From: Beijerinckiaceae bacterium
GTDB lineage: Bacteria; Pseudomonadota; Alphaproteobacteria; Rhizobiales; Beijerinckiaceae
Length of the DNA stretch: 58,425 nucleotides
Direction: 5' to 3'
NCBI GenBank assembly: GCA_947478405.1
Contig: CANJVX010000016.1
Location: 1-58,425, forward strand
The stretch's first letter is position 1. Each line of letters opens with the position of its first letter. A program made the position numbers and the translations under genes. This document shows positions 43,888 through 53,795 of the stretch, piece by piece. The notes beneath the pieces were generated by a model. That model ran no database searches and was not told where the DNA came from. It saw only the letters and a program-made list of their open reading frames with translations.

Positions 43888-45045
43888 ATGAACACGCCTG
43901 CTTTGCAAAACGAACTAACCAGCACCGCCTCTGCCCCACTCGCACCGGTGCAAAGTCAAAATGGCTGGCTGCAGCTCACCCCGATCAATCGCCGCCGCTT
44001 TGATAATTTCAAACGCAACAAGCGTGGCTTTTGGTCTTTCTGGATTTTCATCACACTCTTCATTTTGTCGCTGTTTGCCGAATTCATCGCCAACGATCGG
44101 CCTATCATTGCCTCCTATAGGGGCGAAATTCTCTTTCCTGTGGCCGTCAACTATCCGGAAGAAAAATTCGGCGGCTTTCTGGCCGAGACCGATTATCGCG
44201 ACCCCGAAATTGCGCGCGAAATTGAGGCTCACGGCTGGATGCTTTGGCCGCCGATCCGCTTTTCCTATCGCACACATCAGCGCGATCTACCCACGCCCGC
44301 ACCCTCACCACCCAGCTGGTGGCTGAGCGATGCCCAATGCAAAAGCGTGGCTGACAGCTGCCATACGATGGAATGGAATTGGCTTGGCACCGACGATCAG
44401 GGCCGCGATGTTGTCGCCCGCCTCATTTATGGCTTCCGCATTTCCATTCTCTTCGGCCTCATTCTGGCGGGCGTCTCGTCCATGATCGGGATAGCGGCGG
44501 GCGCGGTGCAGGGTTATTTCGGTGGGTGGATCGATCTCGTCTCGCAGCGCTTCATCGAAATTTGGTCGTCGCTTCCCCATCTCTATCTGCTGATCATCGT
44601 CTCATCGATCATTACACCGGGCTTCTTCGTACTCTTGGGCATTCTGCTCCTCTTCTCATGGGTGTCTCTGGTGCATGTGGTGCGCGCGGAATTTCTGCGG
44701 GCGCGCAATTTTGAATATGTGAATGCGGCGCGCGCGCTGGGGCTCTCTGATCGCAAGATCATGACCCGCCATCTCCTTCCCAATGCCATGGTGGCAACCC
44801 TGACCTTCCTGCCCTTCGTGCTGAACTCCTCGATCACGACGCTCACCTCGCTTGATTTTCTGGGCTTCGGCTTGCCACCGGGCTCACCATCGCTCGGGGA
44901 ATTGCTGCTGCAGGGCAAAGCGAACCTGCAGGCACCCTGGCTCGGGCTCGCAGGGTTTTCCATCATTGCAACCATGCTGTCGCTCTTGATCTTCATCGGC
45001 GAAGCCATCCGCGATGCCTTTGATCCACGAAAGACTTTCTCATGA
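43888..45045 (+). CDS. yejE: peptide ABC transporter permease (YejE-like)
   Basis: A second permease, 385 residues; ATG 43888 follows the yejB stop by one base. It has the OppC/DppC-type N-terminus and a long periplasmic loop (about 70-165) after the first helix, characteristic of YejE. NWLGTDDQGRDVVARLIYGFR marks the permease domain start and NAARALGLSDRKIMTRHLLPNA the ATPase-contact loop (both split by domain boundaries). Its stop overlaps the yejF ATG. Confidence 0.94.
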   Translation: MNTPALQNELTSTASAPLAPVQSQNGWLQLTPINRRRFDNFKRNKRGFWSFWIFITLFILSLFAEFIANDRPIIASYRGEILFPVAVNYPEEKFGGFLAETDYRDPEIAREIEAHGWMLWPPIRFSYRTHQRDLPTPAPSPPSWWLSDAQCKSVADSCHTMEWNWLGTDDQGRDVVARLIYGFRISILFGLILAGVSSMIGIAAGAVQGYFGGWIDLVSQRFIEIWSSLPHLYLLIIVSSIITPGFFVLLGILLLFSWVSLVHVVRAEFLRARNFEYVNAARALGLSDRKIMTRHLLPNAMVATLTFLPFVLNSSITTLTSLDFLGFGLPPGSPSLGELLLQGKANLQAPWLGLAGFSIIATMLSLLIFIGEAIRDAFDPRKTFS

Positions 45046-46667
45046 GCGCGCCTCTGCTCGAGATTTGCGATCTCTCCATCGCCTTCCATCAAGGCGGGCG
45101 TGAGACGTTGGCTGTCGACAAGGTCTCTTTCAGTCTAACGCGCGGACGCACTCTGGCCTTGGTGGGAGAATCAGGTTCGGGTAAATCCATCATCGCTTTG
45201 TCAATTGTGAAGCTGCTTGGCAGCACGTCCGCGACCTATCCTTCGGGACAAGTCTTGTTCAAGGGTGATGATCTTCTGCAGGCCGGCGACGACAAGCTGC
45301 GCGCAGTGCGCGGCAATGAAATCACCATGGTCTTTCAAGAGCCCATGACGTCCCTCAATCCGCTCCACACGATCGAAAAACAGGTCGGCGAAATTCTGGC
45401 CTTACACGGCATGCGTGGCGAGGGGGCGCTACGCGCACGCGTGGTTGAATTGCTCCAAGAAGTGGGGATTCCCGATCCTGCAACACGGCTGTCGGCCTAT
45501 CCGCACCAATTGTCTGGCGGACAACGCCAGCGCGTGATGATTGCCATGGCGCTCGCCAATCGGCCTGATCTCTTCATCGCCGATGAGCCAACCACTGCAC
45601 TCGATGTCACCGTGCAGGCGCAAATACTGAAATTGCTGAAAGAACTGCAAGCCAAACTCGGCATGGCCATGCTTTTCATCACGCATGATCTGGGCATTGT
45701 TCGGCGCATTGCTGATGATGTGTGCGTCATGCAAAAGGGCCGCATTGTTGAGGCGGGCCCTGTCGAGCAGGTTTTTGGCCATCCGCAACATGCCTATACA
45801 AAGGCGCTTCTGGCGGCCGAGCCGAAAGGCGCTCCCGCATCTGCCAATCCGCAAGCCAAGCCTATTGTCACAGCTGAGAATGTCCGCGTCTGGTTTCCTA
45901 TCAAACGCGGCTTCATGCGCAAGACCATAGGTCATGTAAAAGCGGTGGACGGCATTTCTCTTATCGTGCGCGAAGGCGAGACCGTGGGTGTGGTGGGTGA
46001 ATCAGGCTCCGGCAAGACGACGTTGGGCCTTGCCTTATTGCGGTTGATCCGCTCCGAAGGCCCTATCGCTTATCTTGGAAAACGCATTGACGGGCTTGGC
46101 TCGAAAGAGATGCAGCCTCTGCGCCGCGACATGCAAATCGTCTTTCAAGATCCCTATGGCTCGCTGTCACCACGCATGTCGGTGGCTGAGATTGTTGAAG
46201 AAGGCCTAGCCATTCAGCAACCACTACTGTCTGCCGCGCAACGGCGCGAGATTGTTGCTCAATCGCTTGCCGATACAGGGCTCGATCCCTCAGCTATGGA
46301 TCGTTACCCGCATGAATTTTCAGGCGGCCAACGCCAACGCATCGCCATTGCGCGCGCCATGGCGCTGAATCCGAAATTCGTCGTCTTGGATGAACCCACC
46401 TCTGCGCTGGATATGTCTGTGCAGGCACAGATCGTCGACCTGCTGCGCGACCTGCAAAGAAAGCGCAATCTCGCCTATCTCTTCATCAGCCATGATCTGA
46501 AAGTCGTGCGCGCCCTCGCCAGCGAACTGATTGTGATGCGCCAAGGCAAAGTGGTGGAATCTGGCCCCGCGACGCAAATCTTTGCCGCCCCACAAAATGA
46601 ATACACGCGCGCACTCTTTGCCGCTGCTTTTTCTATGGAAGCCACTCATGGAGTGAAAAGCACATGA
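45042..46667 (+). CDS. yejF: peptide ABC transporter ATP-binding protein, fused double ATPase (YejF-like)
   Basis: A 541-residue protein with two ABC domains in one chain, as in YejF. The first has Walker A GESGSGKS and signature [10 protein letters not shown] with [10 protein letters not shown]. The second has [19 protein letters not shown] and [10 protein letters not shown]. It energises the yej importer. ATG 45042 overlaps the yejE stop, and its own stop overlaps the start of phosphopentomutase, tying peptide import to nucleoside catabolism in one transcript. Confidence 0.95.
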   Translation: MSAPLLEICDLSIAFHQGGRETLAVDKVSFSLTRGRTLALVGESGSGKSIIALSIVKLLGSTSATYPSGQVLFKGDDLLQAGDDKLRAVRGNEITMVFQEPMTSLNPLHTIEKQVGEILALHGMRGEGALRARVVELLQEVGIPDPATRLSAYPHQLSGGQRQRVMIAMALANRPDLFIADEPTTALDVTVQAQILKLLKELQAKLGMAMLFITHDLGIVRRIADDVCVMQKGRIVEAGPVEQVFGHPQHAYTKALLAAEPKGAPASANPQAKPIVTAENVRVWFPIKRGFMRKTIGHVKAVDGISLIVREGETVGVVGESGSGKTTLGLALLRLIRSEGPIAYLGKRIDGLGSKEMQPLRRDMQIVFQDPYGSLSPRMSVAEIVEEGLAIQQPLLSAAQRREIVAQSLADTGLDPSAMDRYPHEFSGGQRQRIAIARAMALNPKFVVLDEPTSALDMSVQAQIVDLLRDLQRKRNLAYLFISHDLKVVRALASELIVMRQGKVVESGPATQIFAAPQNEYTRALFAAAFSMEATHGVKST

Positions 46668-47887
46668 GCCGCGCTCTCATTCTCTTGCTGGATTCTTTTG
46701 GCTGTGGCAACGCGCCCGATGCGGCCGCCTTTGGCGACACAGGCGCCGATACATTGCTGCATATTGCGCAAGCTTGCGCGCAAGGGCTGTGTAACACGGA
46801 TGAGCGCCAAGGCGCGCTGCACATGCCTCACCTTGATGCGCTGGGCCTTGGCCTTGCAGCCCATGCTTCAAGCGGCATTCTGCCTCCGGGATTTTTGGGC
46901 GCGCCAGCTACGGGCGCTTATGGCTGCGCCAGTGAAATTTCGCCTGGAAAAGATACACCCTCTGGCCATTGGGAGATTGCTGGCGCGCCAGCTGATTTTG
47001 CTTTCGGCTATTTCCCTGCCGTGACGCCCGCCATTCCGGACGATCTGGTCGCAGCCCTTGTGAAGCAAGCTGGTCTTCCCGGCGTAATCGGTCGCACCCA
47101 TGCCTCCGGCACACAGATCATCGAAGAACTTGGCGATGAGCATGTGCGCAGCAGCAAGCCCATTCTCTACACATCCGTTGATTCTGTTTTGCAGATCGCC
47201 GCCCATGAAGAGGCCTTTGGTCGCGACAGGCTTTATGCACTCTGCGAAATTGCGCGCCGTCTGTGTGATCCGTTGCACATCGGCCGGATTATCGCGCGCC
47301 CTTTCTTAGGCAACAGCGCTCAAACGTATAAGCGCACACCCTACCGCAAAGATTATTCCATGCCCCCGCCTGAGGGTTCGATCTTTGATCGCGCGGCGGA
47401 AGATGGCCGCGCTATTTTTTCTATCGGCAAGATTGGTGATATTTTTGCCCATCGCAACACGGGCACGGAGATCAAAGGTCGCGACGACATGGACCTTTTT
47501 TCAAAAACACTGGAAGCCTTAAAGACCCTGCCAGATGGCGGCTTCCTCTTCGCCAATTATGTTGATCTCGACACGGATTTTGGACATCGGCGTAACGTGG
47601 CGGGCTATGCAGCAGGTCTTGAGCGATTTGATGCGCGCATGCCAGAGCTGCTGTCAGCCCTGCAACCGGGCGATCTCTGCCTGTTCACAGCCGATCACGG
47701 CAATGACCCGACGTGGGCGGGCACAGATCACACGCGCGAAAATGTCCCCGTCTTGGCTTTTGGCCCGAGCATCAAACCGCGCGCTTTGGGGCGGCGCAAT
47801 TCGTTTGCTGACATGGGCGCAAGTGTCGCGCGCCATCTGGATCTGCGCGCCACTGCGCAGGGCCATGCTTGGCAAGAGGATCAATAG
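46664..47887 (+). CDS. deoB: phosphopentomutase
   Basis: A 407-residue manganese enzyme of the alkaline phosphatase superfamily. It interconverts ribose or deoxyribose 1-phosphate and 5-phosphate. The metal-binding Asp10 is in LLLDSFGCGNAPDA. ASEISPGKDTPSGHWE holds the phosphorylated Thr region, and DHGNDPTWAGTDHTRE the late metal ligands. It starts inside the yejF stop (ATGA). The downstream steps (deoC) and upstream phosphorylases (punA, deoA) lie 3-5 kb away on the same strand. Confidence 0.96.
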   Translation: MSRALILLLDSFGCGNAPDAAAFGDTGADTLLHIAQACAQGLCNTDERQGALHMPHLDALGLGLAAHASSGILPPGFLGAPATGAYGCASEISPGKDTPSGHWEIAGAPADFAFGYFPAVTPAIPDDLVAALVKQAGLPGVIGRTHASGTQIIEELGDEHVRSSKPILYTSVDSVLQIAAHEEAFGRDRLYALCEIARRLCDPLHIGRIIARPFLGNSAQTYKRTPYRKDYSMPPPEGSIFDRAAEDGRAIFSIGKIGDIFAHRNTGTEIKGRDDMDLFSKTLEALKTLPDGGFLFANYVDLDTDFGHRRNVAGYAAGLERFDARMPELLSALQPGDLCLFTADHGNDPTWAGTDHTRENVPVLAFGPSIKPRALGRRNSFADMGASVARHLDLRATAQGHAWQEDQ

Positions 47888-49614
47888 CCGACGGCGGCTG
47901 TGCCCATCTGGCGTGTATCGGCCGCGCCTTGAAACTCGCCTTTTACACGCTGGATCGTCTGCGTCGAGCCCATGACACGCTGCTCGCGCACGACATGGCC
48001 CTTTTGCTCCAGCAATTTCACCGTATCAGGTGAAATGCCACGCTCGATGCGCAATTCATCAGGATAGAGCTGGTGATGGACACGCGCCGCTTCGCTCGCT
48101 TCCGCGACATTCATATTATGATCGACCACATTGCTGATCACCTGCAACACAGTTGTGATAATTCGTGAGCCACCGGGTGAGCCCGTCACAAGCTCAAGCT
48201 CACCATTGCGAAACAACATGGTCGGACTCATGGACGACAGCGGGCGCTTGCGTGGTCCCGGTGCATTCGCATCGCCGCCCATCAGACCAAAGGCATTAGG
48301 CACGCCGGGGGCTGCAGCAAAATCATCAAGCTCATTATTAAGCAAGACGCCTGTGCCGCTGGCCACCAGCCCCAAGCCATAGGAAAAATTAAGCGTATAT
48401 GTATTGGCGACTGCATTACCCTGCGCATCGATGACGGAGAAATGCGTCGTTTGATCGCTTTCATAGGCTAAAGGGTCACCTGCTTTAATGTCTTTGGAAG
48501 GCGTCGCGCGATCAGGTGAAATACGCTTCCGCAATTCTGTTGCATATTTTTTGGATGAGAGCCCTGCGACAGGGTTTTTCACAAAGTCAGGATCACCCAG
48601 CCATTTTTCGCGATCTGCATAGGCCAGCTTCATGGCCTCGGCCATCAAATGGATGGTTTGCGCCGAATTGGGGCCGGATTTGGCAATCGGAAACCCTTCA
48701 AGCATGTTGAGGATCTGCACGATATGTAAGCCACCTGATGAGGGGGGTGGCATGGAAACGATCTCGCGATCACGATAGGTGCCACGCACCACATCGCGTT
48801 CGATCGCTTTGTAGTCGCGCAAATCGTCGGTGTTCATAATGCCGCTTTCATTGCGCACCGCCGCAACAATGCGCTCTGCCGTCTCGCCTTCGTAAAACCC
48901 CTGTGGGCCTTTCTGAAAGATACGATAAAGCGTGGTTGCAAGATCCGGCTGCACGAACACATCACCGTCGCGCAACGGTGTACCATTGACATGCATGAAA
49001 ATGGCACGGCTAGAGGGATAGCGCGCCAGACGATCTTTCACTTCCTCTAGCGACAAGACAAGGTCGCCCTCAACTTTGATACCATCACGCGCCAAAAGCA
49101 TGGCGGGGCGCACGAGATCAGAAAACTGGAATTTGCCGGAACCATATTTTTGCCAAGCAAGATAAAGACCGGCGACCGTGCCGGGAACACCCACAGCAAG
49201 GCCGCTAGCCTGTGCTTTTGCTGGCACAAATTTTCCGGTCTCATCAAGGAAGATGGCTTTTGTCATCGCGCCCGGCGCCGTCTCGCGATAATCAATCGCA
49301 ATGGTCTTTTTCTGCGCGGCGAGATGCACCAGCATGAAACCGCCGCCACCCAGATTGCCCGCACGCGGAAAGGTGACCGCGAGCGCCAAGCCGGTCGCTA
49401 CCGCCGCATCGACTGCATTGCCGCCTTGTTTGAGAATATCGACGCCAATGCGCGCTGCCACAGCCTCTTGCGCCGCGACCATGCCGTTCTTGGCGACCAC
49501 AGGCAACGTTCGCGCATAACCCGCCACAATCGGTTCGGCGACATTTGCCGTTTGCGCTTGCGCCAAGGGCGCAACACAGAGGGCCCCACACAGGCCATAA
49601 ATAACTAGCTTCAA
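47881..49614 (-). CDS. ggt: gamma-glutamyltranspeptidase
   Basis: A periplasmic Ntn-hydrolase precursor of about 577 residues that cleaves gamma-glutamyl bonds of glutathione. A signal peptide ends near AQAQTAN. The large subunit carries AVDAAVATGLALAVTFP and LGGGGFMLVH. Autocleavage should occur before the Thr of TTHFSVIDAQGNAVANTYTLN (cleavage site at the first Thr pair). PGGSRI and DDFAAAPG are also typical. TTG 49614 overlaps the DUF1194 stop (TTGA) and has AGGTGG 5 bases upstream; GTG 49635 is the alternative. It converges with deoB by 7 bases. Confidence 0.93.
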   Translation of the reverse strand: MKLVIYGLCGALCVAPLAQAQTANVAEPIVAGYARTLPVVAKNGMVAAQEAVAARIGVDILKQGGNAVDAAVATGLALAVTFPRAGNLGGGGFMLVHLAAQKKTIAIDYRETAPGAMTKAIFLDETGKFVPAKAQASGLAVGVPGTVAGLYLAWQKYGSGKFQFSDLVRPAMLLARDGIKVEGDLVLSLEEVKDRLARYPSSRAIFMHVNGTPLRDGDVFVQPDLATTLYRIFQKGPQGFYEGETAERIVAAVRNESGIMNTDDLRDYKAIERDVVRGTYRDREIVSMPPPSSGGLHIVQILNMLEGFPIAKSGPNSAQTIHLMAEAMKLAYADREKWLGDPDFVKNPVAGLSSKKYATELRKRISPDRATPSKDIKAGDPLAYESDQTTHFSVIDAQGNAVANTYTLNFSYGLGLVASGTGVLLNNELDDFAAAPGVPNAFGLMGGDANAPGPRKRPLSSMSPTMLFRNGELELVTGSPGGSRIITTVLQVISNVVDHNMNVAEASEAARVHHQLYPDELRIERGISPDTVKLLEQKGHVVREQRVMGSTQTIQRVKGEFQGAADTRQMGTAAVGY

Positions 49615-50426
49615 TTGCCCCACCTGTTGCGCCACAACTCCTCGCCGATCATGCAGGAGATGCGGGGCTCACGTAAAGACGCCGGCTGCACCAGGGGACG
49701 CGGGGGAGCGGGCAAAGAGGCGATCTCGCGCACCAATTTGGTGCGCGTGGCCTCGACGAAGGAGCTGGCATCCCGAATGGGCACCATAAAGGCATCGAAA
49801 CCGCCGATGACACAATCCTCGTAATAGACATCGAGTTCGGCAATATCGGCGGGGCTGATATAGCGGCGAATGCCTACAAGTGGCAGCCCGTTAATGGTTA
49901 CGCCCTGCGCCAAGGCATCATCGCGCGCCTGCGTCACCGCCCGCCCGCTGTTGTTGGGCCCATCACCCGAAACATCGATGACCTGCCGGGCTGATGAAAA
50001 ACCATTGTCATCGAATAATTTCATCGCCGTATCGATGGCACCCGAAATCGACGTGCGCTGTGCGCGGCGATAAGGTGCGGCCGCCAGCCGATCAGCAAAG
50101 ACGCTGGCACTGGCTGGCCCATCGATCAATGTCCAGGGCACAAGCACATCCTGATCGAGCTCAGATGCCCATTGCAGATAGACAACAGCAATACGACCAC
50201 TGCTGCCCGATTTCAGCGCATTCAAAAAAGGCCCGGAGCGCAAGGCCTCGACATAGCCCTGCCTTTGCAGGCGCTGTTCTTCCGTATCCATAGAATAGGA
50301 AATATCGACCGCAAAGACGAGTTCGACATCTACTTCATCGGCACCATTGCGGGCCACCACGGGGTTTGCAAAAAGGGCCCCCAGGAGCCCCGCCATGCCA
50401 AACATCCCGATCCGCGAAAAGGCCAT
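49611..50426 (-). CDS. DUF1194 von Willebrand factor A-like secreted protein
   Basis: A 271-residue exported protein. ATG 50426 has GGGAGC upstream, and the signal peptide ends near VVARNGADE. A VWA fold follows, with the MIDAS motif in FAVDISYSMD, SISGAIDTAM and the third segment DVSGDGPNNSG. DUF1194 proteins are common in rhizobia; the function is unknown, and metal-dependent protein binding is inferred from the fold. It overlaps ggt and is probably co-transcribed with it. Confidence 0.87.
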   Translation of the reverse strand: MAFSRIGMFGMAGLLGALFANPVVARNGADEVDVELVFAVDISYSMDTEEQRLQRQGYVEALRSGPFLNALKSGSSGRIAVVYLQWASELDQDVLVPWTLIDGPASASVFADRLAAAPYRRAQRTSISGAIDTAMKLFDDNGFSSARQVIDVSGDGPNNSGRAVTQARDDALAQGVTINGLPLVGIRRYISPADIAELDVYYEDCVIGGFDAFMVPIRDASSFVEATRTKLVREIASLPAPPRPLVQPASLREPRISCMIGEELWRNRWGN

Positions 50427-50536
50427 ATGCCTGCTCCCTTGCCAGAGAGTCCCAGTTTGACATGCCCGCACGAGAAGGCAATTGGCGCGGAAGCATTCGC
50501 ATTGTACGGTCGGAAAAAGTGATTACGGGGCCTTAC

Positions 50537-50956
50537 ATGGATGACAGCATGATCGCGGCGCTTTTCGATGCCGCCGCCAAAGTGCGCCAGCAGGCGCATG
50601 CGCCCTATTCCGGTTTTGCAGTCGGTGCGGCCCTGCGCGCGGATGATGGCCAGATCTATACGGGCTGCAATGTTGAGAATGCTGCCTATCCCTCCGGCAC
50701 ATGTGCGGAACAAGGGGCTATTTCCGCCATGGTGGCAGCCGGCGCCAGACGCATTGAAGCCATCGCGGTTCTAGGCGATGGCACGCGCCCCGTCACACCG
50801 TGTGGTGCATGCCGCCAGCGCATCAGCGAATTTGCCACCGCCACAACAATGATTGTCGCTGCCAATCTGGCGGGTACGCAGACGCGTTTTACTTGTGCTG
50901 AACTCTTACCCGATTCTTTCCGCGCTGATCTTTTGCCCAACGGTAAGCGCGGATGA
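50537..50956 (+). CDS. cdd: cytidine deaminase
   Basis: A 139-residue zinc enzyme that deaminates cytidine and deoxycytidine. Zinc and catalytic residues are Cys56 and Glu58 (TCAEQ) and Cys89 and Cys92 (PCGACRQ). The substrate motif is CNVENAAYPSGTCAEQGA, split at 44-61. ATG 50537 is used because upstream in-frame sequence is not homologous. Its stop overlaps the purine nucleoside phosphorylase start. It opens the cdd-punA-deoC-deoA operon. Confidence 0.95.
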   Translation: MDDSMIAALFDAAAKVRQQAHAPYSGFAVGAALRADDGQIYTGCNVENAAYPSGTCAEQGAISAMVAAGARRIEAIAVLGDGTRPVTPCGACRQRISEFATATTMIVAANLAGTQTRFTCAELLPDSFRADLLPNGKRG

Positions 50957-51738
50957 AAAACCTGCGCGACCATCTGGGCACCGCACGCCTGCGTCACGCC
51001 ATTGTTCTTGGCACGGGGCTCGCTTCTGTTGCAGGCACGCAAGCCGATGATCACATCATTCCTTATTCAGAGATTGCAGATTTTCCGTCCGTGGATGTGT
51101 CTGGCCATGCGGGCGCGCTTCTGCTGCGCCGCGCGGGTGAACTCTATGATGCCTATCTGCTGGGCCGCGCGCATTATTATGAATCAGGCAATGCGGCCGT
51201 CATGAAGGGTGCAATTGGCGCTTTGGCAGCATGTGAGGTCCAAAGCCTGATACTCACCTGTGCGGCAGGCTCCACACGCGCGCATCTGGCACCCGGTGCC
51301 ATTGCACTGATTGAAGACCACATCAATCTCTCCGGCACCCATCCGCTCATCGGCGAGACAGGTGACCGCCGCTTTGTGCCCATGGTCGATGCTTACGATC
51401 CAGCTTTGCGCGCACGACTGAAAGCGGCTGCGCAAGAGTCACATATGGCTATGCAAAACGGCATCTATATGTGGTTTTCCGGCCCCTCTTTCGAAACGCC
51501 TGCGGAAATCCGCATGGCTTGTGCCATGGGCGCTGATCTGGTTGGCATGTCGACTGTGCCTGAAGTCATTCTCGCGCGGTTTTTTGGTCTGCCTGTGGCT
51601 GCGCTTGCCCTTGTCACCAATTTTGCCGCGGGCATTTCTGGCGGCGCGCCCACGCATGAGGAAACCAAACGCGTCGCCGCGCAAGGCGCGCAAAATGTCG
51701 CGCATCTTCTCACGGCCTTTCTAGCGCAGGAGCCATGA
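50953..51738 (+). CDS. punA: purine nucleoside phosphorylase
   Basis: A 261-residue trimer-type (PNP/MTAP family) phosphorylase that splits purine nucleosides to base and ribose 1-phosphate. HAIVLGTGLASVAG binds phosphate. GRAHYYESGNAAVM, the base-site ILTCAAGS, and MWFSGPSFETPAEIRM with TVPEVILARFFGLPV, split by position, match the family. It is a little shorter than the usual 270-290. ATGA overlap with cdd; deoC follows without a gap. Confidence 0.93.
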   Translation: MKNLRDHLGTARLRHAIVLGTGLASVAGTQADDHIIPYSEIADFPSVDVSGHAGALLLRRAGELYDAYLLGRAHYYESGNAAVMKGAIGALAACEVQSLILTCAAGSTRAHLAPGAIALIEDHINLSGTHPLIGETGDRRFVPMVDAYDPALRARLKAAAQESHMAMQNGIYMWFSGPSFETPAEIRMACAMGADLVGMSTVPEVILARFFGLPVAALALVTNFAAGISGGAPTHEETKRVAAQGAQNVAHLLTAFLAQEP

Positions 51739-52461
51739 ATGACTCTGTCTGCTTTCGCCAAGCATGCTGTGACCCTCGTTGACCTCACCGACCTGTCGGA
51801 TGAATGTGAGGCGCATGCGGTTGAGGCTCTCGCGCAGCGCGCTTTGTCTTTGTCTGTGCCCGTAGCCGCCTTGTGCATCTGGCCGCGCTTTGTGACGCAA
51901 GCTCGCAAAATGCTTGGTACGTCGTCGATCCAGCTGGCCACTGTCGTTAATTTTCCTCATGGCGAGGAGAATATTGCGGTCACCTGTGCGCAGACCGAGC
52001 GCGCTTTGAGAGATGGCGCTGATGAGATTGATCTCGTGCTTCCCTGGCGCGCTTTTTTGGCGGGGCGCCACGATGAAGCGGCCCGCATGATCCACGCAGT
52101 GCGCCAGAAAACAAAAAATGCGCATCTCAAAGTCATTCTTGAGACGGGTGAATTGCGCGATGAGCCACAGATTCGCGCGGCCTCACGTCTGGCGCTGGCC
52201 GAAGGGACAGATTTTCTGAAAACGTCCACCGGCAAGACGCCAATCTCCGCTACGCCCGAAGCCGCGCGCATCATGCTGGAAGAAATTCACGCCAGCGGGC
52301 AAGATGCCGGCTTCAAAGCCTCCGGTGGATTGCGAACCATTGAGCAAGCAAAAATCTATTTCGATCTGGCTGAGACCATTATGGGCTCGGGCTGGGCGAC
52401 ACAAAATCATTTTCGTTACGGCGCAAGCGGACTTTTGGACAATCTGCTCGCCCATTTCTGA
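51739..52461 (+). CDS. deoC: deoxyribose-phosphate aldolase
   Basis: A 240-residue class I aldolase that cleaves deoxyribose 5-phosphate to glyceraldehyde 3-phosphate and acetaldehyde. The Schiff-base Lys is in DFLKTSTGKTP. LCIWPRFV, VVNFPHGEE, DEIDLVLPW, KVILETGEL and FKASGGLRT mark the barrel strands. It lies between punA and deoA. Confidence 0.95.
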   Translation: MTLSAFAKHAVTLVDLTDLSDECEAHAVEALAQRALSLSVPVAALCIWPRFVTQARKMLGTSSIQLATVVNFPHGEENIAVTCAQTERALRDGADEIDLVLPWRAFLAGRHDEAARMIHAVRQKTKNAHLKVILETGELRDEPQIRAASRLALAEGTDFLKTSTGKTPISATPEAARIMLEEIHASGQDAGFKASGGLRTIEQAKIYFDLAETIMGSGWATQNHFRYGASGLLDNLLAHF

Positions 52462-52472
52462 AAGGTCTTTTC

Positions 52473-53795
52473 ATGTTCCTGCCGCAGGAAATCATCCGCA
52501 GGAAGCGCGACGGCGAGACACTCTCGACCAACGAGATTGATTTTTTTATTCAGGCACTCACCGCAGGGCGGTTGAGTGAAGGGCAGACAGCCGCCTTTGC
52601 TATGGCCGTTTTTTTTCAGGGCATGAGTGCTTTGGAATGTGCCGCACTCACGCGCGCCATGACCTGCTCAGGCCGCGTGCTTGACTGGAGCGGCGAATTT
52701 TTGGGCGGGCCAGTGCTCGACAAACATTCCACCGGAGGCATTGGCGACAATGTCAGCCTTATCCTCGCGCCAGCGGTTGCGGCCTGCGGCGGTTTTGTGC
52801 CGATGATTTCCGGTCGCGGCCTTGGCCATACAGGCGGCACGCTCGATAAATTGGATTCCATACCCGGCTATTGCACCACACCCGACATGACGCGCTTGGC
52901 CCGCACAGTGCGCAATGCAGGCTGCGCCATTATCGGCCAGACAGATGAATTGGCACCCGCCGATCGCCGCCTCTATGCCATTCGTGATGTCACCGCGACG
53001 GTGGAATCCATTCCGCTCATCACCGCGTCCATTCTATCCAAGAAATTGGCGGCAGGGCTTGGCGGCCTCGTGATGGATGTGAAGACGGGGTCTGGTGCTT
53101 TCATGCGGGATCTTCGTGATGCAGAGGCGCTCGCGCAATCACTGGTCAGCGTGGCGCGGGAAGCGGGCCTGCGCACCCATGCCTTGATCACAGATATGAA
53201 CCAGCCGCTGGCTAGCGCTGCAGGCAATGCACTCGAAGTCAGTCATGCCATTGCACACCTCACAGGCGCAAGACGTGAGCCGCGTATGCAGGAGATTGTC
53301 TGCGCCTTGGGTGCTGAAATGCTGCTGATTGGCGGGCTTGTGGGCAATCGTGTTGAGGGCTATGGCCAAATCGAAGCTGCTTTGACAAGCGGGCAGGCAG
53401 CTGAACGCTTTGCGCGCATGGTGCATGAACTAGGCGGACCCGCTGATCTTCTCGACAGGCCGGCCGCCCATTTGCCGCGCGCCACAATGAATGTGCCCGT
53501 GCCCGCGCGCGCCAGCGGCTATGTGCAAAATCTGGCGACGCGTGACATTGGTTTGATTGTTGTGGAATTGGGCGGCGGCCGTCGTCGTGCTGAAGATGCC
53601 ATCGACCCATCTGTCGGATTGACCGCTATGGTGCACATCGGACAAGCGGTGACAAAAGGCGAGCCACTCGCCTATGTCCACGCATCGACACCCGATGCTG
53701 CAACTTGGGCAGCTGGCCTTTTGGCGGAGGCAATCGAGATCGCTTCGCATCCGGTTCAGCTCTCACCTGTGGTGATTGATCGGATCGTGCCTTAA
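52473..53795 (+). CDS. deoA: thymidine phosphorylase
   Basis: A 440-residue pyrimidine phosphorylase. The phosphate site is KHSTGGIGDNVSL, followed by PMISGRGLGHTGGTLDKLDS, split around 110-129, and MDVKTGSGAFM. The N-terminal EIIRRKRDGETLSTNEIDFF and C-terminal biotin-like domain are standard. It ends the nucleoside operon and overlaps the NlpC/P60 gene tail to tail by 4 bases. Confidence 0.95.
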   Translation: MFLPQEIIRRKRDGETLSTNEIDFFIQALTAGRLSEGQTAAFAMAVFFQGMSALECAALTRAMTCSGRVLDWSGEFLGGPVLDKHSTGGIGDNVSLILAPAVAACGGFVPMISGRGLGHTGGTLDKLDSIPGYCTTPDMTRLARTVRNAGCAIIGQTDELAPADRRLYAIRDVTATVESIPLITASILSKKLAAGLGGLVMDVKTGSGAFMRDLRDAEALAQSLVSVAREAGLRTHALITDMNQPLASAAGNALEVSHAIAHLTGARREPRMQEIVCALGAEMLLIGGLVGNRVEGYGQIEAALTSGQAAERFARMVHELGGPADLLDRPAAHLPRATMNVPVPARASGYVQNLATRDIGLIVVELGGGRRRAEDAIDPSVGLTAMVHIGQAVTKGEPLAYVHASTPDAATWAAGLLAEAIEIASHPVQLSPVVIDRIVP

